From Ovis canadensis (taxonomy: Eukaryota > Chordata > Mammalia > Artiodactyla > Bovidae): 64,000 nucleotides of DNA. Positions within the stretch are counted from its first letter, which is position 1. Each line of letters begins with the position of its first letter. The stretch covers positions 232,079,001 to 232,143,000 of the forward strand of contig NC_091247.1 of assembly GCF_042477335.2 (NCBI RefSeq), in the 5' to 3' direction. This document shows, piece after piece, positions 54,162 through 64,000 of this stretch. The notes beneath the pieces are model-generated. The model was not told the origin of the DNA, ran no database searches, and saw only the letters and a program-made list of their open reading frames with translations. The position numbers and the translations under genes were made by a program.

Positions 54162-55763
54162 CTACCGCCACAGCCCCAGAGATGGCCGCGGCTTCTTGTT
54201 CCTCCCCTTGGTCGCTCTGGCCCTCCCGCTGGCACAAGGACGGTGGCCGACGTCCGTCGGCCCCGGAGGCGGGGTGTCCGTGCTGGGACGGTCGAGCCGG
54301 TGGTGCTCCTGGGCGGGCGGCGGGCGGTTTCTCCCTCCTCCGTGTCTGGACCGGTGAATCACGACCGCGCCGGCAGGCAGGGCAGCCTGGATCTTGCGCA
54401 GCTCCAAGGCCGGCTTCGGTCGGTTGTGTTCTTGCAGGCGTCTCCACTGCTCTAAGCTCATCCCTTCGGCCTCTGTGTCCCCCGGGGAATCCTGCGACCC
54501 AGGAGCTCTGCCGCTGGCGTCTCCTGCAGGCTGCCCGGGGTCTGTGGGGTCAGCCCCGAGGGGGGCCACTGCCCCTCCCCCAGCGCCCCCTTCCCACGCA
54601 CCCTCCCGGGCGTAGAACAGGACGTAGGCGCTCTGGCTCAGGGCAGCGGTCTCGTCACAGGCGGTCACCTTGGCATCGTCCATCTTATACCACTGGCCGT
54701 TGCCCGCTCGGACGTAACAAAAGTAGTGTCCTCGCTCACAGCTCCACCCGGAGTGCACCAGCACGGCATAGAGCACATAGCCCAGTGGCCCTGCCTTCCG
54801 CTCAGACGTGTAGGGCTGCACGTCCAGGCACTGGGGATAGCGCACCTCCTGAGCCCTTTTGGCCCCGCTCAGCTGTGTGAACCGCTTCAGCACCAGCACC
54901 AGGACCTGGGAGGTGCTGTGCAAAGTCAACCTCTTGGTGGCAGGCACCTTCCGGAGACAAACGCCACAGTCATAGGCATTTTCCGCCTCCAGCTTCTCGG
55001 GCTTGACCAGCTCTCTCAGAGCTTGCTCCACACTCTGAGCCGCCGTGATATCCAGGCTGATGTCCAGATAAGGGTCGAACGTGTCCGAGACACCGAGGCA
55101 GTGGAGACACTGGATCTGAGACCTCCACGTCCCCCCAAAGATCTGACGGATGACGCCGGTGTCCTCGGAGGCGTGGCCCGACGGCTGGGATGCACTCAGG
55201 CACCCTTGCTGCATGCCACTCAGAGTGAACATCAGAAACTCGTGGGCATCTTCCTGCTGGTGTCTGTGGAAGCCCGCCAGCAGGTCCCTGTGGGGCCGGA
55301 TCACCTCTCCCGCGTGAAGGAGGGCTCGGGTCACGTGAGCTCGCATGGCACAGAGCGTGCAGGAGCCGCCGGCCGGACAGAGGGTGGCGTGCTGCCGGGA
55401 CACCAGCCAGCTGGCCAGGGGCGGCGTGTGGCTCAGACACTGCAGCGCCGCATTCACGTAGCAGGTGTTCCCCAGATTCTGAAGCCCAGCGCCCACCCCC
55501 CACGGCCCCCTCCAACTCAGGGCGACTTTCTGGCCAGGCGCCAGCCCCGCTGACCCGGGAGCCAAGTCACCCCGCTGGGGGCGCCCGACTGCCGGCGACG
55601 GCCCCTCAGGGACAGAGGGTCCCCGGGGGGCATCCGCACCAGCGGCGCTGGCCCGACCACCTTGCCCTCCGGCTAAGACGTTGAAGGGAGCCGGACACGC
55701 ACCTCCCCCGTGCTCAGAAGCAGCCCCCGGGTCTCTGCAAGCAAGGCCCACGAGGTTTTCCAT
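54162..55763 (-). CDS. USP17L: USP17-like ubiquitin-specific protease, copy 2
   Basis: Same 533-residue protein as copy 1, residue for residue, with catalytic Cys101, His346 and Asp362 intact. Against copies 1 and 3 the coding sequence shows one silent change, at Thr100 (ACC instead of ACG), just before the catalytic cysteine. The upstream region is complete, with GC box, E-box and octamer at the same spacing as for copy 1. The stop lies 2,902 bp from the start codon of copy 1, in head-to-tail order. Intact and potentially expressed. Confidence 0.97.
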   Translation of the reverse strand: MENLVGLACRDPGAASEHGGGACPAPFNVLAGGQGGRASAAGADAPRGPSVPEGPSPAVGRPQRGDLAPGSAGLAPGQKVALSWRGPWGVGAGLQNLGNTCYVNAALQCLSHTPPLASWLVSRQHATLCPAGGSCTLCAMRAHVTRALLHAGEVIRPHRDLLAGFHRHQQEDAHEFLMFTLSGMQQGCLSASQPSGHASEDTGVIRQIFGGTWRSQIQCLHCLGVSDTFDPYLDISLDITAAQSVEQALRELVKPEKLEAENAYDCGVCLRKVPATKRLTLHSTSQVLVLVLKRFTQLSGAKRAQEVRYPQCLDVQPYTSERKAGPLGYVLYAVLVHSGWSCERGHYFCYVRAGNGQWYKMDDAKVTACDETAALSQSAYVLFYAREGAWEGGAGGGAVAPLGADPTDPGQPAGDASGRAPGSQDSPGDTEAEGMSLEQWRRLQEHNRPKPALELRKIQAALPAGAVVIHRSRHGGGRNRPPPAQEHHRLDRPSTDTPPPGPTDVGHRPCASGRARATKGRNKKPRPSLGLWR

Positions 55764-58700
55764 CTCCTACCTGCCGCTGCACGCCGATGCCTCCTTCCCT
55801 CACACCTTCGTCTCCGAAAAGGGCCTTGGCCCCGCCCCCCTCCGTCCTTTGGGGGCTTTCCCACCGCCCCACCCCCGCACGTGCAAGCTCCTCATTCGCT
55901 GAGGCGGCCGAGGGCCTGCCCACTCCCACTCCCGCCATCCAACCACCGACACTTTTCTCGGGGAATTCCCCTTGACGAAGCCCCGCACGCACTTCCGACC
56001 TGGCCCCCTGGACCAAAGGGCTCCGGATGCAAATGATTCGGGGCCACTGGGCCTTCCAGCCTTGCCCGCTAGAGATTCACTGCGGGCCTTCCAAGTTCAG
56101 CACACAAATGCGGGCTGCAGAGGAATGCCGTGGGCTCACCATTCACATCCTAACACACTTGTGCAAACATATGTCTCCCCCCCTACCCTCTCCCCTTTAG
56201 GGGTCTCCCCACCCCAGACCCCTGCCTGAGGACAACCCCTCAGACAACAAGAAACCCTTGCCTCAACTTTGCTCTCCAGTGAGGTCCACTCTATGCTTTC
56301 TATGCTTTCTCACTGGACACTCTCCTGGCGTTCAGGGTCCTGGCACCAAAAGCTGCCGAGAGAGGGGCACATACGCTTTTCTCCCTTCAGGGCCGTTGGT
56401 CAAGCCCCAAAGCGAGCTCGCTCCAAAAGGCATAGAATTGCTGCAACTTTGGATGCATTGCTTCAGCTCCTTTTATGTCTCCGTTGCCTTTCGCCCTTCC
56501 TTTTCCTTCTTCCATTTGTTTTGATAGTTGTTGTTGTTGTTGTTGTTGTCGTTGCTTTCTTTGTTTTTGGGGGGGGGGTTTTCGAGCGGTTTTGTGTGTG
56601 TGTGTGGTTTTTTTTTTTTGCGTTTTCCTTTTTTATTTTTTTTTAAATTTTGTGTTCATTTTGTTATTTTTTTGTTGCTTTTATTCTCTTTCTCTATTTT
56701 ATATACAATAGTTGACTCATACAGTCGTCTTTCCAATTCCAGGGCTTAAAACCCGCTATGAGTCAAGGCATAAAAAAGGTTTCCCTCCTGGAAGAGGATG
56801 ACTGTTGCTTTCCTTCTCGGTGTGGGACAGGTGTGTTTGTTTGCTCTCCCGTCCTGGACATTATGCTTGCCTTCCAGGACGATGGGGGTTTCACGGTCCA
56901 TGGGTTTCCCATACATAGCTGAAGCGTTGATTCCGTGGACCCTTACTAGGAAAGAACGGCCCTGACCCTGCTTTCTGCCTTAGCCTCTTGCACCCCTCCC
57001 ATGTTCCGCTTCCCCATCCCATCCCAGGACCCTACCGCTTTGTGCTTTATTGTCCAAGTGCTCACACCCTTGCTGTCCTCTTGCCTCCTTCCCATGGCAC
57101 AGAGAAGCGAGATCAGCCAGTATTTTTCTCGCTTTTGCAGGGATTTCCCCCAGCGTAAGGCCACCTTCCCACTCCCTCTGCCACGCCGCTCCGGTCGCCG
57201 TTCTTCTCCTTTTTCTCCTTCTCCTTCTTCTTCTTCTTCAAAGGGGGTGGGTGGGGCAAGCAGTAAGTCCATTGGAGACGATGGGGCGGAGGAAGATGGG
57301 TGGTGATGATGAGGGAGGGCTGTGGGTGGCTCCACGTCCTCGCGCGGGGCACGCTTGTTCGTGTTCTTGGGGGAAGATACTGCTCATCATTCTTTTTCCA
57401 ATCCACGTGTGGAGGGCATGGTGCGCTGTAGGGAACCATGCGGGGAAAACGAGCCATCGGAACGTTCTCTCTTGCTTGCCACGCCGCCTCGCGCAGTCAG
57501 CAGCCAGAGTTGTCCCTCGAGGTCTGAGATGTTAAACCGCACATTCCCGGTGTGCCCTTTGCTGGAGGGTTCGGGGTTCGCGGCCGTCAGCCAAGAAACA
57601 GAAATGAAACGCAAGAGGTGATCGATAAAGGTCCTCAGGCGCCCCTCCACCGGGTCACGGGAATCATGAGGCAGTCGAGAAAGCAGCTAGGGGAGGACAG
57701 TTTCCCCACCGCCCCAGGCACTTTGGAGGCCGGCCGCATCTCCTCACGTCCAGCGGCGTGTGTCCGGGGCCCAGCTGGAAGACACAACTGACTGCCAGGC
57801 AGGACGGGCAGGGTCGGAGGTCCAGTTGTCTTGCTATCCCAATCTAGGGTAGGCTCGGGCCTTTCCTCAGTGCGGGGAGGACCTTTGCTTTCGGAAATGA
57901 ACGCTGCGCGACGGATCTCCACCTAGGCCCCGGTGCACAGCTGGTGGAGAGGTTTCTTTGGGACTAGTTGGCTCGCCTTTCTCCCCTTGGCCTTCGTGTC
58001 GGTGCTGGTGGTGCCGGTGGTGGTGCTCATGGCATCGTGGATCGCTTCTCCTGTTTGGCACTTGGCGCTTCTCCAGCATGCTCCTTGCACCGGAAATGGA
58101 GCCCCAGGGAACTCTGCGGACGAGCGTCCTGCCGGGGACGCACAGATCCCCGCCTCATTCCTGCCGGACCCTCTGCCTAGTAGCCCGAGGCCTCCCGAGG
58201 ACAGCCACCCATAAAGACTGCTTGCCCATCTTCCCCCCCCGCCCCCCCCCCCCGGACGCTGCTCGACGTCTGGGGCATTTTCGAGAGCCTGGCCGGCCGG
58301 AAGGACACGGTGCGTGGACCTGCACCCGCTCTTCCCTGCACCTCCCCGCCGAAGGGCTCCGGACATCCCTCGCAGAAGTGGCAGGCCCTGGCACCGTGCT
58401 CAGACCCGCTCACGCACCCCATTCGCTCCGCCGACTTCCCAGCAGAGCCAGCCCTCGAGAGCTGAGCCGCTCGGGCACAAACCCGTTCCCAGGGAACACC
58501 GAGACCCCGGGCTCACTCCCGGCCCCGCCTTTTCCCCCCGGAGGCCGCATCGTCCTCACCGCCAGAGAGGAACTCGCTCCTTGTCGGCACTCTTGGTGCG
58601 TCGCCCAGGGCGTGCCCCATGCAGGGTGTGCCTGGGCGTCTGCACGCGTGTGCATCAGAGCCGGCCTACCGCCACAGCCCCAGAGATGGCCGCGGCTTCT

Positions 58701-60151
58701 TGTTCCTCCCCTTGGTCGCTCTGGCCCTCCCGCTGGCACAAGGACGGTGGCCGACGTCCGTCGGCCCCGGAGGCGGGGTGTCCGTGCTGGGACGGTCGAG
58801 CCGGTGGTGCTCCTGGGCGGGCGGCGGGCGGTTTCTCCCTCCTCCGTGTCTGGACCGGTGAATCACGACCGCGCCGGCAGGCAGGGCAGCCTGGATCTTG
58901 CGCAGCTCCAAGGCCGGCTTCGGTCGGTTGTGTTCTTGCAGGCGTCTCCACTGCTCTAAGCTCATCCCTTCGGCCTCTGTGTCCCCCGGGGAATCCTGCG
59001 ACCCAGGAGCTCTGCCGCTGGCGTCTCCTGCAGGCTGCCCGGGGTCTGTGGGGTCAGCCCCGAGGGGGGCCACTGCCCCTCCCCCAGCGCCCCCTTCCCA
59101 CGCACCCTCCCGGGCGTAGAACAGGACGTAGGCGCTCTGGCTCAGGGCAGCGGTCTCGTCACAGGCGGTCACCTTGGCATCGTCCATCTTATACCACTGG
59201 CCGTTGCCCGCTCGGACGTAACAAAAGTAGTGTCCTCGCTCACAGCTCCACCCGGAGTGCACCAGCACGGCATAGAGCACATAGCCCAGTGGCCCTGCCT
59301 TCCGCTCAGACGTGTAGGGCTGCACGTCCAGGCACTGGGGATAGCGCACCTCCTGAGCCCTTTTGGCCCCGCTCAGCTGTGTGAACCGCTTCAGCACCAG
59401 CACCAGGACCTGGGAGGTGCTGTGCAAAGTCAACCTCTTGGTGGCAGGCACCTTCCGGAGACAAACGCCACAGTCATAGGCATTTTCCGCCTCCAGCTTC
59501 TCGGGCTTGACCAGCTCTCTCAGAGCTTGCTCCACACTCTGAGCCGCCGTGATATCCAGGCTGATGTCCAGATAAGGGTCGAACGTGTCCGAGACACCGA
59601 GGCAGTGGAGACACTGGATCTGAGACCTCCACGTCCCCCCAAAGATCTGACGGATGACGCCGGTGTCCTCGGAGGCGTGGCCCGACGGCTGGGATGCACT
59701 CAGGCACCCTTGCTGCATGCCACTCAGAGTGAACATCAGAAACTCGTGGGCATCTTCCTGCTGGTGTCTGTGGAAGCCCGCCAGCAGGTCCCTGTGGGGC
59801 CGGATCACCTCTCCCGCGTGAAGGAGGGCTCGGGTCACGTGAGCTCGCATGGCACAGAGCGTGCAGGAGCCGCCGGCCGGACAGAGGGTGGCGTGCTGCC
59901 GGGACACCAGCCAGCTGGCCAGGGGCGGCGTGTGGCTCAGACACTGCAGCGCCGCATTCACGTAGCACGTGTTCCCCAGATTCTGAAGCCCAGCGCCCAC
60001 CCCCCACGGCCCCCTCCAACTCAGGGCGACTTTCTGGCCAGGCGCCAGCCCTGCTGACCCGGGAGCCAAGTCACCCCGCTGGGGGCGCCCGACTGCCGGC
60101 GACGGCCCCTCAGGGACAGAGGGTCCCCGGGGGGCATCCGCACCAGCGGCG
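55648..60151. repeat. USP17L macrosatellite unit 3
   Basis: A complete 4,504-bp unit, nearly indistinguishable from unit 2. The few differences I could identify are the silent sites in the genes, and the simple-sequence tracts have the same lengths as in unit 2, including the 10-G run. Confidence 0.97.
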
Positions 60152-60267
60152 CTGGCCCGACCACCTTGCCCTCCGGCTAAGACGTTGAAGGGAGCCGGAC
60201 ACGCACCTCCCCCGTGCTCAGAAGCAGCCCCCGGGTCTCTGCAAGCAAGGCCCACGAGGTTTTCCAT
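58666..60267 (-). CDS. USP17L: USP17-like ubiquitin-specific protease, copy 3
   Basis: The protein is identical to copies 1 and 2. The only coding difference found is silent, at Ala72 (GCA instead of GCG). The Cys, QEDAHEF, zinc-pair, His and Asp motifs are all unchanged. It sits 2,902 bp upstream-side of copy 2 with the same orientation. No frame break or premature stop. Potentially functional. Confidence 0.97.
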   Translation of the reverse strand: MENLVGLACRDPGAASEHGGGACPAPFNVLAGGQGGRASAAGADAPRGPSVPEGPSPAVGRPQRGDLAPGSAGLAPGQKVALSWRGPWGVGAGLQNLGNTCYVNAALQCLSHTPPLASWLVSRQHATLCPAGGSCTLCAMRAHVTRALLHAGEVIRPHRDLLAGFHRHQQEDAHEFLMFTLSGMQQGCLSASQPSGHASEDTGVIRQIFGGTWRSQIQCLHCLGVSDTFDPYLDISLDITAAQSVEQALRELVKPEKLEAENAYDCGVCLRKVPATKRLTLHSTSQVLVLVLKRFTQLSGAKRAQEVRYPQCLDVQPYTSERKAGPLGYVLYAVLVHSGWSCERGHYFCYVRAGNGQWYKMDDAKVTACDETAALSQSAYVLFYAREGAWEGGAGGGAVAPLGADPTDPGQPAGDASGRAPGSQDSPGDTEAEGMSLEQWRRLQEHNRPKPALELRKIQAALPAGAVVIHRSRHGGGRNRPPPAQEHHRLDRPSTDTPPPGPTDVGHRPCASGRARATKGRNKKPRPSLGLWR

Positions 60268-63200
60268 CTCCTACCTGCCGCTGCACGCCGATGCCTCCTT
60301 CCCTCACACCTTCGTCTCCGAAAAGGGCCTTGGCCCCGCCCCCCTCCGTCCTTTGGGGGCTTTCCCACCGCCCCACCCCCGCACGTGCAAGCTCCTCATT
60401 CGCTGAGGCGGCCGAGGGCCTGCCCACTCCCACTCCCGCCATCCAACCACCGACACTTTTCTCGGGGAATTCCCCTTGACGAAGCCCCGCACGCACTTCC
60501 GACCTGGCCCCCTGGACCAAAGGGCTCCGGATGCAAATGATTCGGGGCCACTGGGCCTTCCAGCCTTGCCCGCTAGAGATTCACTGCGGGCCTTCCAAGT
60601 TCAGCACACAAATGCGGGCTGCAGAGGAATGCCGTGGGCTCACCATTCACATCCTAACACACTTGTGCAAACATATGTCTCCCCCCCTACCCTCTCCCCT
60701 TTAGGGGTCTCCCCACCCCAGACCCCTGCCTGAGGACAACCCCTCAGACAACAAGAAACCCTTGCCTCAACTTTGCTCTCCAGTGAGGTCCACTCTATGC
60801 TTTCTATGCTTTCTCACTGGACACTCTCCTGGCGTTCAGGGTCCTGGCACCAAAAGCTGCCGAGAGAGGGGCACATACGCTTTTCTCCCTTCAGGGCCGT
60901 TGGTCAAGCCCCAAAGCGAGCTCGCTCCAAAAGGCATAGAATTGCTGCAACTTTGGATGCATTGCTTCAGCTCCTTTTATGTCTCCGTTGCCTTTCGCCC
61001 TTCCTTTTCCTTCTTCCATTTGTTTTGATAGTTGTTGTTGTTGTTGTTGTTGTCGTTGCTTTCTTTGTTTTTGGGGGGGGGGGGTTTTCGAGCGGTTTTG
61101 TGTGTGTGTGTGGTTTTTTTTTTTTGCGTTTTCCTTTTTTATTTTTTTTTAAATTTTGTGTTCATTTTGTTATTTTTTTGTTGCTTTTATTCTCTTTCTC
61201 TATTTTATATACAATAGTTGACTCATACAGTCGTCTTTCCAATTCCAGGGCTTAAAACCCGCTATGAGTCAAGGCATAAAAAAGGTTTCCCTCCTGGAAG
61301 AGGATGACTGTTGCTTTCCTTCTCGGTGTGGGACAGGTGTGTTTGTTTGCTCTCCCGTCCTGGACATTATGCTTGCCTTCCAGGACGATGGGGGTTTCAC
61401 GGTCCATGGGTTTCCCATACATAGCTGAAGCGTTGATTCCGTGGACCCTTACTAGGAAAGAACGGCCCTGACCCTGCTTTCTGCCTTAGCCTCTTGCACC
61501 CCTCCCATGTTCCGCTTCCCCATCCCATCCCAGGACCCTACCGCTTTGTGCTTTATTGTCCAAGTGCTCACACCCTTGCTGTCCTCTTGCCTCCTTCCCA
61601 TGGCACAGAGAAGCGAGATCAGCCAGTATTTTTCTCGCTTTTGCAGGGATTTCCCCCAGCGTAAGGCCACCTTCCCACTCCCTCTGCCACGCCGCTCCGG
61701 TCGCCGTTCTTCTCCTTTTTCTCCTTCTCCTTCTTCTTCTTCTTCAAAGGGGGTGGGTGGGGCAAGCAGTAAGTCCATTGGAGACGATGGGGCGGAGGAA
61801 GATGGGTGGTGATGATGAGGGAGGGCTGTGGGTGGCTCCACGTCCTCGCGCGGGGCACGCTTGTTCGTGTTCTTGGGGGAAGATACTGCTCATCATTCTT
61901 TTTCCAATCCACGTGTGGAGGGCATGGTGCGCTGTAGGGAACCATGCGGGGAAAACGAGCCATCGGAACGTTCTCTCTTGCTTGCCACGCCGCCTCGCGC
62001 AGTCAGCAGCCAGAGTTGTCCCTCGAGGTCTGAGATGTTAAACCGCACATTCCCGGTGTGCCCTTTGCTGGAGGGTTCGGGGTTCGCGGCCGTCAGCCAA
62101 GAAACAGAAATGAAACGCAAGAGGTGATCGATAAAGGTCCTCAGGCGCCCCTCCACCGGGTCACGGGAATCATGAGGCAGTCGAGAAAGCAGCTAGGGGA
62201 GGACAGTTTCCCCACCGCCCCAGGCACTTTGGAGGCCGGCCGCATCTCCTCACGTCCAGCGGCGTGTGTCCGGGGCCCAGCTGGAAGACACAACTGACTG
62301 CCAGGCAGGACGGGCAGGGTCGGAGGTCCAGTTGTCTTGCTATCCCAATCTAGGGTAGGCTCGGGCCTTTCCTCAGTGCGGGGAGGACCTTTGCTTTCGG
62401 AAATGAACGCTGCGCGACGGATCTCCACCTAGGCCCCGGTGCACAGCTGGTGGAGAGGTTTCTTTGGGACTAGTTGGCTCGCCTTTCTCCCCTTGGCCTT
62501 CGTGTCGGTGCTGGTGGTGCCGGTGGTGGTGCTCATGGCATCGTGGATCGCTTCTCCTGTTTGGCACTTGGCGCTTCTCCAGCATGCTCCTTGCACCGGA
62601 AATGGAGCCCCAGGGAACTCTGCGGACGAGCGTCCTGCCGGGGACGCACAGATCCCCGCCTCATTCCTGCCGGACCCTCTGCCTAGTAGCCCGAGGCCTC
62701 CCGAGGACAGCCACCCATAAAGACTGCTTGCCCATCTTCCCCCCCCGCCCCCCCCCCCCGGACGCTGCTCGACGTCTGGGGCATTTTCGAGAGCCTGGCC
62801 GGCCGGAAGGACACGGTGCGTGGACCTGCACCCGCTCTTCCCTGCACCTCCCCGCCGAAGGGCTCCGGACATCCCTCGCAGAAGTGGCAGGCCCTGGCAC
62901 CGTGCTCAGACCCGCTCACGCACCCCATTCGCTCCGCCGACTTCCCAGCAGAGCCAGCCCTCGAGAGCTGAGCCGCTCGGGCACAAACCCGTTCCCAGGG
63001 AACACCGAGACCCCGGGCTCACTCCCGGCCCCGCCTTTTCCCCCCGGAGGCCGCATCGTCCTCACCGCCAGAGAGGAACTCGCTCCTTGTCGGCACTCTT
63101 GGTGCGTCGCCCAGGGCGTGCCCCATGCAGGGTGTGCCTGGGCGTCTGCACGCGTGTGCATCAGAGCCGGCCTACCGCCACAGCCCCAGAGATGGCCGCG

Positions 63201-64000
63201 GCTTCTTGTTCCTCCCCTTGGTCGCTCTGGCCCTCCCGCTGGCACAAGGACGGTGGCCGACGTCCGTCGGCCCCGGAGGCGGGGTGTCCGTGCTGGGACG
63301 GTCGAGCCGGTGGTGCTCCTGGGCGGGCGGCGGGCGGTTTCTCCCTCCTCCGTGTCTGGACCGGTGAATCACGACCGCGCCGGCAGGCAGGGCAGCCTGG
63401 ATCTTGCGCAGCTCCAAGGCCGGCTTCGGTCGGTTGTGTTCTTGCAGGCGTCTCCACTGCTCTAAGCTCATCCCTTCGGCCTCTGTGTCCCCCGGGGAAT
63501 CCTGCGACCCAGGAGCTCTGCCGCTGGCGTCTCCTGCAGGCTGCCCGGGGTCTGTGGGGTCAGCCCCGAGGGGGGCCACTGCCCCTCCCCCAGCGCCCCC
63601 TTCCCACGCACCCTCCCGGGCGTAGAACAGGACGTAGGCGCTCTGGCTCAGGGCAGCGGTCTCGTCACAGGCGGTCACCTTGGCATCGTCCATCTTATAC
63701 CACTGGCCGTTGCCCGCTCGGACGTAACAAAAGTAGTGTCCTCGCTCACAGCTCCACCCGGAGTGCACCAGCACGGCATAGAGCACATAGCCCAGTGGCC
63801 CTGCCTTCCGCTCAGACGTGTAGGGCTGCACGTCCAGGCACTGGGGATAGCGCACCTCCTGAGCCCTTTTGGCCCCGCTCAGCTGTGTGAACCGCTTCAG
63901 CACCAGCACCAGGACCTGGGAGGTGCTGTGCAAAGTCAACCTCTTGGTGGCAGGCACCTTCCGGAGACAAACGCCACAGTCATAGGCATTTTCCGCCTCC
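60152..64000. repeat. USP17L macrosatellite unit 4 (cut by window end)
   Basis: The first 3,849 bp of a fourth unit. It has 12 G's instead of 10 in the G-run (61,073-61,084), which shifts downstream positions to a 4,506-bp offset. The rest matches units 2 and 3 closely. The array evidently continues beyond the window, so the total copy number is unknown. Confidence 0.96.
63172..64000 (-). CDS. USP17L: USP17-like ubiquitin-specific protease, copy 4 (partial)
   Basis: The C-terminal half of a fourth copy, open to the window's right edge at about residue 258 of the family numbering. It contains the C266/C269 pair, His346, Asp362 and the basic C-terminal tail, identical to the other copies. The 5' half, including the Cys box, lies outside the window, so integrity of the whole gene cannot be judged. 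The apparent internal start near 63,957 is just a GTG within the frame, not a real start. Confidence 0.93.
   Translation of the reverse strand, partial: EAENAYDCGVCLRKVPATKRLTLHSTSQVLVLVLKRFTQLSGAKRAQEVRYPQCLDVQPYTSERKAGPLGYVLYAVLVHSGWSCERGHYFCYVRAGNGQWYKMDDAKVTACDETAALSQSAYVLFYAREGAWEGGAGGGAVAPLGADPTDPGQPAGDASGRAPGSQDSPGDTEAEGMSLEQWRRLQEHNRPKPALELRKIQAALPAGAVVIHRSRHGGGRNRPPPAQEHHRLDRPSTDTPPPGPTDVGHRPCASGRARATKGRNKKPRPSLGLWR

Larger units (their letters stand above)
51144..55647. repeat. USP17L macrosatellite unit 2
   Basis: A complete 4,504-bp unit defined by recurrence of CTGGCCCGACCACC at 51,144 and 55,648. It contains the 5' end and upstream region of gene copy 1 at its left and gene copy 2 (to codon ~38) at its right, separated by about 2.9 kb of conserved non-coding DNA. 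Simple tracts include a TTG repeat (52,022-52,046), 10 G's (52,065-52,074), TG repeats and T runs (52,090-52,140), and a long C-rich run (53,730-53,751). Confidence 0.97.

Noticed and set aside
63172-63957. A separate 261-residue protein starting at 63,957
   Set aside because: The frame is open past 63,957 to the window edge and equals the C-terminal half of USP17L; the apparent start is an internal GTG.

Overview
This window looks like nuclear DNA from a ruminant, probably a bovid. It is dense in BovB LINEs, tRNA-derived Bov-tA/Bov-A2 SINEs and an artiodactyl CHR SINE, and it also carries older mammalian layers (L1, L2, MIR, MLT1-type LTR) and several LTRs that look ruminant. I see no prokaryotic features, no CRISPR array and no tRNA or rRNA genes.

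Layout. Positions 1-46,844 appear to be a gene-poor, repeat-rich flank. I could not support any conventional multi-exon host gene there. It holds two CpG-rich stretches of unknown function (about 5,990-7,510 and 19,690-20,560), one nearly full-length BovB (21,742-24,636) with a perfect 12-bp target-site duplication, a nest of BovB insertions at 36,362-41,275, and a cluster of LTR fossils at about 30,890-36,361 and 41,671-43,840. Inside one nested BovB, a 58-59 bp piece of the LINE's own 3' region has been amplified into a minisatellite of about 33 copies (38,464-40,396).

From 46,845 to the right edge the window is a head-to-tail macrosatellite with a period of 4,504 bp. There are three complete units (the first carries a deletion) and a fourth cut by the window end. 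Each unit carries one intronless, leftward-transcribed gene for a 533-residue USP17/DUB-family ubiquitin-specific protease with an intact Cys-His-Asp catalytic triad. In gene content, single-exon structure and unit size this resembles human RS447, a roughly 4.7-kb tandem repeat encoding USP17. The three complete coding sequences differ only at two synonymous sites, so their proteins are identical. The unit at the array edge is diverged, lacks about 201 bp of upstream sequence at its left end, and starts inside a truncated USP17 5' remnant. This suggests copy homogenisation in the interior that fades toward the edge.

How it works together: the only convincing functional genes are the USP17-like copies. 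Each has its own unit-encoded upstream region (GC box, E-box, octamer), so gene dosage would follow repeat number. The rest is a landscape of insertions on insertions that gives relative dates: an old minus-strand BovB was split by a plus-strand BovB, whose 3' segment then expanded into the minisatellite.
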